Shown piece after piece: positions 1-5,129 of a stretch of DNA of 5,129 bases. The notes below the pieces were generated by a model. The model ran no database searches. It was given only the letters and a program-made list of their open reading frames with translations, and was not told the DNA's origin. Where the stretch lies: NCBI GenBank assembly GCA_019689615.1, contig JADGHD010000389.1, positions 1 through 5,129 of the forward strand, read 5' to 3'. Origin of the DNA: Frankia sp. (GTDB lineage Bacteria; Actinomycetota; Actinomycetes; Frankiales; Frankiaceae). Numbering within the stretch: the first letter of the stretch is position 1; each line of letters starts with the position of its first letter. The position numbers were made by a program, and so were the translations under genes.

Positions 1-944
1 ACCCCGGCCGGCGCGGGCTCGGCCGGGGTGGTCGACGACTCGGGGGTGTCCGCCAGGGCGGCGTCCGCGCCGGCCGCGGCGGGGGGCTCCGGCTCGCCGG
101 CGCTGGCCGCGGCGGGGGCCTCGTCCCCGGCGGCGGACGCGGTGACCGGCTCGGCCGCTGCGGGCTGCGCCGCCGGCGGCTCGGGCAGCGCTGGCTCGAT
201 CACGGGCGTCGCGGCGCGGCGGGCCCTGGCCCGGCGGCGCGGCGTGGGCGCCTCGGCGCTCGCCGCCGCGTCCGCGCCGGCGGTTTCGGCGCCGGCCTGC
301 GGCGCTGGCGTGGGGGAAGTGGTGGGTTCGGGCGCGGCGACCGGCGTGTCCGCGGTACCGGGCTGGCTGACCGCAGCCGGCGGCGGTGCCGGCGGGACGG
401 AGATGACCGACCGGACCGCGCGGCGGCGGCTGCGGCGCGGCTCCTGCGGCTGCTCCTCCGCTGCCGGGTCCTGCGACGCCTCGTCCTGCGCGGCGGGTGG
501 TTGTGGGTGGGCGGTTGCCGGATTGTCGTCGGCCGCGGCGCCCGCGTCGGTCGCCGGTTCGGCCTGCGCGACCGGCTCCGTTGGCGCGGGCTGCGCCGGG
601 GCGGCGGTCTCGTCCTCGCCCACCTCGGCGTCAAGGTCGGTTTCCGCCGTGAGGTCGGCCGGCTCGGCATCAGGTGGTGGTTCGGTGGCGTCCGGCCCGT
701 CCGCCGCCTCGGGCGGCTGGCCGGTCGCCTCGGCGGCGCTACCTGCGTCAACGCCGCTGGTCGTGGTGGGTGTGTCAGCTGTCTGGGTGGTGATCCCGGG
801 GGTGGCGGGTGTCAGGTCCACAACGGGTGGCGGTCCTGCCGGCCGGCCAGCGGCGCGGCGGCGCCGGGATGATGCGGCGGATGATGACTCCGCCGCTGCC
901 GTTGTGTCGTTGTCGTCGCCGGGGATCAGAGTGTCGTCGGGCAC
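1..944 (-). CDS. rne: Ribonuclease E/G (Rne/Rng family), N-terminal extension only; 3' end cut by window edge
   Basis: Single-strand-specific endoribonuclease of mRNA decay and rRNA/tRNA processing, cytoplasmic. Translating the reverse complement from a GTG at 944 gives 314 residues with no stop up to the left edge. The start reads V-P-D-D-T-L-I-P-G-D-D. The whole visible part is low-complexity, rich in Ala, Pro, Glu, Asp and Thr, so probably disordered. It has three arginine patches: R27-R30 followed by AAGRPAGPP, R170-R178, and R236-R243. An Arg run followed by RPAGPP near the N-terminus is, from memory, typical of actinobacterial RNase E, and the position after the radical SAM/DUF2344 pair fits its conserved locus. 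The S1 and catalytic domains lie beyond the window, so catalysis cannot be checked. No standard start codon occurs in frame between 944 and the end of the preceding gene. A GAGAGG lies 11 nt upstream of the GTG. The first 70 codons have more A/T third positions than the rest. Identity is inferred from motif plus synteny. Confidence 0.82.
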   Translation of the reverse strand, partial: MPDDTLIPGDDNDTTAAAESSSAASSRRRRAAGRPAGPPPVVDLTPATPGITTQTADTPTTTSGVDAGSAAEATGQPPEAADGPDATEPPPDAEPADLTAETDLDAEVGEDETAAPAQPAPTEPVAQAEPATDAGAAADDNPATAHPQPPAAQDEASQDPAAEEQPQEPRRSRRRAVRSVISVPPAPPPAAVSQPGTADTPVAAPEPTTSPTPAPQAGAETAGADAAASAEAPTPRRRARARRAATPVIEPALPEPPAAQPAAAEPVTASAAGDEAPAAASAGEPEPPAAAGADAALADTPESSTTPAEPAPAG

Positions 945-1056
945 GGGGTATGAAGCCTCTCGGGCTCCCGGGCGCGCCGCCGGCAGGCAGTCGCGTCCGC
1001 GCAGAAGCCGTTGTCTCGTTCGGCGGGTATCCGCCGTAATCCTGCGACGCCCTGCA
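945..1056 (-). promoter_or_regulatory. Leader region upstream of the RNase E/G gene, with hairpins
   Basis: This 112-bp gap is the largest between genes here; the next upstream pair overlaps. It holds a perfect 6-bp inverted repeat at 1021-1036 (CGGCGG, 4-nt loop, CCGCCG). It also holds a 6-bp stem with one G-U pair at 952-968 whose loop and 3' arm contain the GAGAGG Shine-Dalgarno of the ribonuclease gene. I see no convincing -35/-10 pair: a CAGGAT (minus strand, near 1039-1044) resembles an actinobacterial -10 but has no -35 at proper spacing. E. coli rne is autoregulated through its structured 5' leader; extending that idea here is inference. Confidence 0.35.
956..961 (-). promoter_or_regulatory. 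Ribosome binding site of the RNase E/G gene
   Basis: GAGAGG on the minus strand, ending 11 nt before the GTG start at 944. The spacing is rather long and the site is only moderately matched, but it supports the GTG as the start. It can be partly paired in the small hairpin 952-968, which might limit initiation. Confidence 0.45.
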
Positions 1057-1827
1057 TCACGCTTGGAGTCGACCCGCCAGCCGGCCCGTGTCGCTCGTGT
1101 TCGGCGCCAGTGGGTCCGCCAGGGTCCCGTCGGCCTGAACCAGTCCCTGCTCAAGCCTCGTGGGCTCCGGCGGGACCGGAAACGTCAGCGTCGGGACGGC
1201 GACCACGGCTAGGGCGGTCAGCACGTCGTCTGGTCGCACAGCGGGCGTCGTGTGCCGCACGACCACGTCCAGTATCGCACAGCCGGCGCTGTCCGCACGG
1301 CAAACGCCGCAGATCACCGAGCCGCGCACGTCGACGGTGGCCCGTCCCCTCCTGGTCGTCCGCTCCACCTCGACACGGTCGGTCGCCAGCAGCGCGTCCA
1401 GCGCGCGGCCCAGGTCGGCGACGTCCACGCCGGGCACGCGGATCGCCCAGCGGGACGCCTCGAGCCTCGCCGCCAGCGGCCGGTCGTCGGCCGGCACGCA
1501 CGCCGTCACGTCCAGCCCGGGCGGCAGCGCGGCGTCGAGCGCCACCCGCAGCGCCTCCGGGGCGACGTCGGCGGCCAGCGCCAGCTCGACGTACTCCGCC
1601 TCGCTCGCGGCGCCCGTCGGGACCCCGTTGGTCCAGGAGATCCGCGGGTGCGGGCTGAACCCGGCGGAGTAGGCCATCGGCACCCGCGCCCGGCGCAGTC
1701 CGCGCTCGAACGAGCGGGTCACGTCGAGATGGGACAGGAAGCGCAGCCGTCCGCGCTTGGCGAAACGAACCCGGACCCTGGCCACCGGCGGTGCCGGCGG
1801 CGGGCCGTCAGGACGACGCGGCGGCAC
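1057..1827 (-). CDS. DUF2344 / TIGR03936 radical SAM-linked protein
   Basis: A 256-residue protein of unknown function that is usually adjacent or fused to TIGR03960 radical SAM proteins. Family hallmarks visible are the N-terminal block RVRFAKRGRLRFLSHLD (19-35), the GFSPHPR motif (56-62) and the G-x-P-x-G-A-A-SEAEY segment (68-79). The C-terminal half carries the block from CAILDVVVRHTTPAV to RPDDVL (183-203). The length is normal for the family. The first about 15 residues are Pro/Arg-rich and unconserved. The start is GTG at 1827, with GGAGA on the minus strand at 1834-1838 and a 6-nt spacer; it overlaps the end of the radical SAM gene by 20 bp, implying translational coupling. It ends in TGA at 1057-1059. 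Cys173, Cys176 and Cys183 form C-G-V-C-x6-C, which could bind metal, though I do not know whether this is conserved. An RNA- or ribosome-related role is guessed only from the RNase E/G neighbour. Confidence 0.93.
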   Translation of the reverse strand: MPPRRPDGPPPAPPVARVRVRFAKRGRLRFLSHLDVTRSFERGLRRARVPMAYSAGFSPHPRISWTNGVPTGAASEAEYVELALAADVAPEALRVALDAALPPGLDVTACVPADDRPLAARLEASRWAIRVPGVDVADLGRALDALLATDRVEVERTTRRGRATVDVRGSVICGVCRADSAGCAILDVVVRHTTPAVRPDDVLTALAVVAVPTLTFPVPPEPTRLEQGLVQADGTLADPLAPNTSDTGRLAGRLQA

Positions 1828-3778
1828 TGGCCGTCTCCGCGCGGGTCGGCAGCGGCGCCGCCGGGGTCAGCGGCAGCAGCTTGCGGTGCGTCGGGCCGGT
1901 CTGGATCTCCGTTCCCATGGTCGGGCAGACGCCGCAGTCGTAGCAGGGCGTCCAGCGGCAGTCGTCCAGCTCGGTCTCGCGCAGCGCGTCCTGCCAGTCC
2001 GACCACAGCCAGTCGCGGTCGAGGCCGGCGTCCAGGTGGTCCCATGGCAGGACCTCGCGCTCGGGGCGCTCCCGGGTGGTGAACCAGTCCAGCGACACCC
2101 CGAGCGGGGTGAGTTCGGCCTCGGCGGCCCGCTCCCAGCGCTCGAACGAGAAGTGCTCGCTCCAGCCGTCGAACCGGCCACCCTCGCGCCATACCCGCTC
2201 GATCACCCGGCCGACCCGCCGGTCGCCGCGGGCGAGCAGGCCCTCGATGATCCCGGGGCGGCCGTCGTGGTAGCGGAAGCCGACCGCGCGGGCGATCTCC
2301 CGGTCGCCGCGCACCGCCTCCCGCAGCAGCCGCAGCCGGTGGTCGGTGGTCTGCCAGGACGCCTGGGCCGCCCACTGGAACGGGGTGTGCGGCTTGGGCA
2401 CGAACCCGCCGATCGAGATCGTGCACCGGATGTCGCGCTGGCCGCTGGCCGCCCGCCCGGCCCGGACGACCTCCCGGGCGAGCCGGGCGATCGCGAGCAC
2501 GTCCTCGTCGGTCTCGGTGGGCAGGCCGCACATGAAGTACAGCTTCACGTGCCGCCAGCCCTGGGCGTAGGCCGTGCTGACCGTGCGGATCAGGTCCTCC
2601 TCGCTGACCATCTTGTTGATGACCCGGCGTAGCCGCTCCGACCCACCCTCCGGGGCGAAGGTCAGGCCGCTGCGCCGGCCGTTGCGGGAGAACTCGTTGG
2701 CCAGCGTCACGTTGAACGAGTCCACCCGGGTGGACGGCAGCGACAGCGAGGTGTTGGTGCCCTCGTAGCGGTCGGCCAGCTGGGTGGCGATCTCGGCGAT
2801 CTCGCTGTGGTCGGCGCTGGACAGCGACAGCAGCCCGACCTCGGAGAAGCCGGACGCGGACAGCCCCCGGTCGACCATCTCGCCGATCGTGTCGATCGAG
2901 CGCTCCCGGACCGGCCGCGTGATCATGCCGGCCTGGCAGAACCGGCAGCCGCGGGTGCAGCCGCGGAAGATCTCGACGCTCATCCGCTCGTGCACGGTCT
3001 CGGCGAACGGCACCAGCGGGGCCTTGGGGTACGGCCAGGCGTCCAGGTCGGACAGCGTGTGCTTGGCCGGGCGGGCCGGGATGTCGGGCAGCGTGGGGGT
3101 GACCGCGGCGATCGCGCCGTCCGGGCGGTAGGTCACCTCGTAGAACGACGGCACGTAGACCAGCCGGCGGCGGGCCAGCCGGTGCAGCAGCTCGGTGCGG
3201 CCACCGGGCGAGCCCTCGGCCCGGAACGCGCGGACCACGTCGGTGATCCCGAGCACCGCCTGCTCGCCGTCGCCGAGGACGGCGGCGTCGATGAAGTCGG
3301 CGACCGGCTCCGGGTTGAACGCGGCGTGCCCACCGACGATCACCAGCGGGTGGTCGTCTGTGCGGTCCGCGGCGTGCAGCGGGATGCCGGCGAGGTCGAG
3401 CACGGTGAGCAGGTTCGTGTAGCCCAGCTCGGTGGCGAAGCTGACGCCGAGGACGTCGAAGTCGGCGACCGGGCGGTGCGCGTCGACGGTGAACTGGGGC
3501 ACCCCGTGCGCGCGCAGCTGCTCCTCCATGTCGGGCAGAACCGCGTAGGTCCGCTCGGCCAGCACATCCGGCTGCTCGTTGAGGATCTCGTAGAGGATCT
3601 GCAGGCCCTGGTTGGGCAGGCCGACCTCGTAGGCGTCCGGGTAGAGCAGGCACCAGCGGACGGCCGCCGAGTCCCACGGCTTGACGACGGAGTTGCCCTC
3701 ACCGCCGACGTACTGCACCGGCTTGCGGACCCGGGGCAGCAGCGGCTCCAGGCGAGGGAACAGCGACTCTCCGGACAT
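1808..3778 (-). CDS. B12-binding-type radical SAM protein, TIGR03960 family, function unknown
   Basis: A complete 656-residue cytoplasmic Fe-S enzyme. Residues 40-170 form a Rossmann-like domain resembling cobalamin-binding domains, with D48-A-Y-E-V-G53, G-V-S113 and G149-G150. The radical SAM core follows at about 265-470: the cluster motif RGC274-TRGC278-RFC281 (CxxxCxxC), S-L-P-S-T-R (347-351 region), the conserved APEGGSERLRRVINK stretch (375-389) and GLPTETDED (418-426), which resemble the SAM-binding and barrel strands of MiaB/YgiQ-like enzymes. The C-terminal 180 residues end with C607, C612, C615 and C618, then a basic segment and an Ala/Ser-rich tail. The reaction and substrate are unknown. 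The ATG at 3778 gives MSGESLFPRLE, followed by the family-typical PVQYVGGEGNS; a weak AGG sits 8 nt upstream. It follows rodA by 54 bp and overlaps the DUF2344 gene by 20 bp, so the three are probably co-transcribed. The family assignment is firm; the B12 role is inferred. Confidence 0.95.
   Translation of the reverse strand: MSGESLFPRLEPLLPRVRKPVQYVGGEGNSVVKPWDSAAVRWCLLYPDAYEVGLPNQGLQILYEILNEQPDVLAERTYAVLPDMEEQLRAHGVPQFTVDAHRPVADFDVLGVSFATELGYTNLLTVLDLAGIPLHAADRTDDHPLVIVGGHAAFNPEPVADFIDAAVLGDGEQAVLGITDVVRAFRAEGSPGGRTELLHRLARRRLVYVPSFYEVTYRPDGAIAAVTPTLPDIPARPAKHTLSDLDAWPYPKAPLVPFAETVHERMSVEIFRGCTRGCRFCQAGMITRPVRERSIDTIGEMVDRGLSASGFSEVGLLSLSSADHSEIAEIATQLADRYEGTNTSLSLPSTRVDSFNVTLANEFSRNGRRSGLTFAPEGGSERLRRVINKMVSEEDLIRTVSTAYAQGWRHVKLYFMCGLPTETDEDVLAIARLAREVVRAGRAASGQRDIRCTISIGGFVPKPHTPFQWAAQASWQTTDHRLRLLREAVRGDREIARAVGFRYHDGRPGIIEGLLARGDRRVGRVIERVWREGGRFDGWSEHFSFERWERAAEAELTPLGVSLDWFTTRERPEREVLPWDHLDAGLDRDWLWSDWQDALRETELDDCRWTPCYDCGVCPTMGTEIQTGPTHRKLLPLTPAAPLPTRAETASAAASS
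1834..1838 (-). promoter_or_regulatory. Ribosome binding site of the DUF2344 gene, inside the upstream coding sequence
   Basis: GGAGA on the minus strand, 6 nt before the GTG start at 1827. It lies within the last codons of the radical SAM gene. It decides the GTG start and fits coupled translation of the two genes. Confidence 0.6.
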
Positions 3779-3832
3779 GGGGCAAGCCTACGGGTCCCCG
3801 GCGCGGCTCGGCGCCCGCTCGGCCACCGTCCG

Positions 3833-5065
3833 CTACAGCGCGTAGGGGTCGCTGCGGGCGCGCAGCCGGACGTTCTGCAGCAGGCCAACGGCGATCATGT
3901 TGGCGAACATGGCGGAACCGCCATAGGACAGGAACGGCAGCGGAAGGCCGGTGACCGGCATGATGCCCAGCGTCATGCCGATGTTCACGAAGAGCTGGAA
4001 GGAGAACCAGCACACGACGCCGGTACAGACCAGCGCGCCAAACGCGTCGCCGGCGTCGGCGGCGATCGACAGCGCCCGCCACAGCACCAGCCCGAGGACG
4101 ACGATCACCCCGCCGGCGCCGAGATAACCCAGTTCCTCGCCGGCCACCGTGAACACGAAGTCGGTCTGCTGCTCCGGCACGAACTGGCCCTGGGTCTGCT
4201 GGCCCTGGAACAGCCCGCGGCCGAGCACTCCCCCGTTGGCGATCGCGATCTTGGCCTGGTCGACGTTGTAGCCGGCACTCGTGCGGGCGGCGGCCTCGCC
4301 GGAGACGAACGAGGTGAGCCGCGCCTCCTGGTACGGCTTGAGCAGGTTGAACTGCAGGATCGCCGCGCCGAACAGGACACCGCAGATGACCAGCCCGAGC
4401 ACCCAGCGCCGCGGCGCGCCGGAGACCGCGAGCATCCCGAGGACCACGAACACCAGCACCATCACGGTGCCGAAGTCGGGCTGCAGCATGATCAGCCCGA
4501 TCGGCACCGCGGCGAGCGCGAGTACCAGCAGCACGTCGCCGTTGCCCGGCCGGGCGGCCTGGACCCCGTCCCGGCCGTCGCGCTTCTCGCCGAGGATCAT
4601 CGCGGTGCCGACGACCAGCGCGACCTTGGCGAACTCCGACGGCTGGAGCTGGAAGCCGGCCGGCAGCACGATCCACGAGTGCGCGCCGTTGATCGTCGTG
4701 CCCACCAGCAGCACGGCGACCAGGCCCACCAGCGACCCGAGGTAGACGAACGGGGCGTAGGCCCGCAGCAGCCGGTAGTCCAGCAGCATCGCGCCCGCCC
4801 CGAGCACCATGCCGATGCCGAGGTTGAGCAGGTGGCGCTTGAGGAAGAGGTTCGGGTCCCCGCCCGAGTCGATCAGCCGCTGCCGGGTCGCCGACCAGAC
4901 CAGCAGCGCGCCCAGCACCGCCAGCGCCAGCACCGCGACCGCCAGCACCCAGTCGAGCCGGCGCAGCGGCGAGTGCCGGCCGGCGGCCCGCTCCCGCAGC
5001 TGCCCGATCCGGCCTCGCGACGACACCGGCGACGAGCGCAGCGCGGTGGCGCCGAGTTCCTCCAC
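3833..5065 (-). CDS. rodA: Rod shape-determining protein RodA (SEDS peptidoglycan glycosyltransferase)
   Basis: An integral membrane protein of 410 residues, complete. SEDS proteins polymerise lipid II into glycan strands; RodA does so with a class B PBP (PBP2, mrdA) in the elongation complex. A 38-residue basic cytoplasmic N-terminus precedes about ten hydrophobic segments (roughly 38-59, 79-97, 103-123, 145-159, 177-194, 199-215, 220-238, 316-331, 342-370, 378-398). Conserved SEDS features are N126-GAHSWI with W131, QPSEFAK (141-147), QPDFGT (195-200), KPYQEAR (243-249), IAIANGG and GRGLFQGQQTQ, then VPEQQTDFVFTVAGEELG (296-313) and the C-terminal PLPFLSYGGSA (375-385). The start is GTG at 5065, preceded by AGGGAGG with a 7-nt spacer; the stop is TAG at 3833-3835. 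One oddity: the large loop after KPYQEAR reads TSFVSGEAAARTSAGYN, lacking the aspartate of the usual DPxGxGY. FtsW is the alternative family member, but the synteny favours RodA. Confidence 0.93.
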   Translation of the reverse strand: MEELGATALRSSPVSSRGRIGQLRERAAGRHSPLRRLDWVLAVAVLALAVLGALLVWSATRQRLIDSGGDPNLFLKRHLLNLGIGMVLGAGAMLLDYRLLRAYAPFVYLGSLVGLVAVLLVGTTINGAHSWIVLPAGFQLQPSEFAKVALVVGTAMILGEKRDGRDGVQAARPGNGDVLLVLALAAVPIGLIMLQPDFGTVMVLVFVVLGMLAVSGAPRRWVLGLVICGVLFGAAILQFNLLKPYQEARLTSFVSGEAAARTSAGYNVDQAKIAIANGGVLGRGLFQGQQTQGQFVPEQQTDFVFTVAGEELGYLGAGGVIVVLGLVLWRALSIAADAGDAFGALVCTGVVCWFSFQLFVNIGMTLGIMPVTGLPLPFLSYGGSAMFANMIAVGLLQNVRLRARSDPYAL

Positions 5066-5072
5066 CTCGTCG

Positions 5073-5079
5073 CCTCCCT
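5073..5079 (-). promoter_or_regulatory. Strong ribosome binding site of rodA
   Basis: AGGGAGG on the minus strand, 7 nt before the GTG at 5065. This decides the GTG start over an upstream ATG at 5087, which lies in a different frame and heads a spurious overlapping ORF. Confidence 0.75.
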
Positions 5080-5106
5080 CCCCGCATCGTGCGGTCGTTC
5101 GCCCAG

Positions 5107-5129
5107 CTACCGCGTGCCCGCGCCCGCCC
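5107..5129 (-). CDS. Possible last codons of the upstream gene (mrdA/PBP2 by synteny)
   Basis: On the minus strand a TAG at 5107-5109 is the only stop codon in any minus-strand frame between the right edge and the rodA start. Read in that frame the preceding six codons give A-G-A-G-T-R. In Actinomycetota the gene before this rodA is usually the class B penicillin-binding protein of the elongasome, so this may be its C-terminus, ending 41 bp before rodA. The visible piece is far too short to identify and could be non-coding. Confidence 0.25.

Noticed and set aside
200..751. Minus-strand Arg/Pro-rich ORF (183 codons)
   Set aside because: It is an out-of-frame reading of the ribonuclease extension, with no recognisable domain; the frame starting at 944 is open through the whole region.
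1038..1044. CAGGAT on the minus strand as a -10 box for an RNase E/G promoter
   Set aside because: No -35-like element at 16-19 bp spacing; a promoter here cannot be supported from sequence alone.
28..1212. Long plus-strand ORF (394 codons), Ser/Ala/Gly-rich
   Set aside because: It is antisense to the RNase E/G extension and the DUF2344 3' end. The minus frame has RPAGPP-type family signature, G/C-ending codons and the right synteny. The plus product is low-complexity without any domain, as expected from GC-rich antisense.
1252..2632. Overlapping plus-strand ORFs opposite the DUF2344 and radical SAM genes
   Set aside because: They are antisense frames kept open by high GC content, with no family motifs or ribosome sites.
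1719..3677. Minus-strand 652-codon ORF overlapping the radical SAM gene
   Set aside because: It is an Arg/Gly/Pro/Ala-rich shifted-frame shadow; the 1808-3778 frame carries all radical SAM motifs.
3800..3815. 5-bp GC hairpin (GGCGC, 6-nt loop, GCGCC) between rodA and the radical SAM gene, considered as a terminator
   Set aside because: The stem is short and no T-run follows on either strand; such stems are expected by chance at this GC content, and the 54-bp gap fits an operon.
3699..5087. Minus-strand 462-codon ORF overlapping rodA, with an ATG upstream of the rodA GTG
   Set aside because: It is an Arg/Gly-rich shadow frame lacking membrane segments; the rodA frame has all SEDS motifs and a well-spaced Shine-Dalgarno.

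Overview
The window is a very GC-rich stretch (roughly 70% or more G+C by eye) whose genes all lie on the minus strand. Codon third positions are almost all G or C. The gene set and order (rodA, a B12-type radical SAM gene, a DUF2344 gene, then an RNase E/G gene) is a layout known from Actinomycetota, where it lies downstream of mreBCD-mrdA and upstream of rplU-rpmA-obgE. I cannot fix the genus from the sequence alone.

Reading in the direction of transcription, from right to left: (1) 5066-5129 holds a strong Shine-Dalgarno for rodA and possibly the last few codons of an upstream gene, which by synteny would be mrdA (PBP2). (2) 5065-3833 is rodA, a complete SEDS-family peptidoglycan glycosyltransferase. 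(3) After a 54-bp gap, 3778-1808 encodes a complete 656-aa radical SAM protein of the TIGR03960 type. (4) Overlapping it by 20 bp, 1827-1057 encodes its usual partner, a DUF2344 (TIGR03936, 'radical SAM-linked') protein. (5) A 112-bp leader (945-1056) contains hairpins and a possible 43-codon leader ORF. (6) 944-1 is the first 314 codons of a Rne/Rng-family ribonuclease. Only its long disordered Ala/Pro/Glu-rich N-terminal extension is inside the window. This last region has no minus-strand entry among the long ORFs because the gene runs off the left edge; I read it by translating the reverse complement by hand.

Functionally the window joins lateral-wall synthesis (RodA working with PBP2 and MreBCD) to RNA processing (RNase E/G). 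Between them sits an uncharacterised, tightly coupled radical SAM/DUF2344 pair. That pair is the best candidate for undescribed biology here: it has a canonical CxxxCxxC cluster motif, a B12-fold-like N-terminus with Tyr in place of the cobalamin-ligating His, a Cys-rich C-terminus, and a partner protein that also carries a C-G-V-C motif. A second point worth checking is that RodA appears to lack the acidic residue normally found in the DPxGxGY segment of its fourth extracellular loop.
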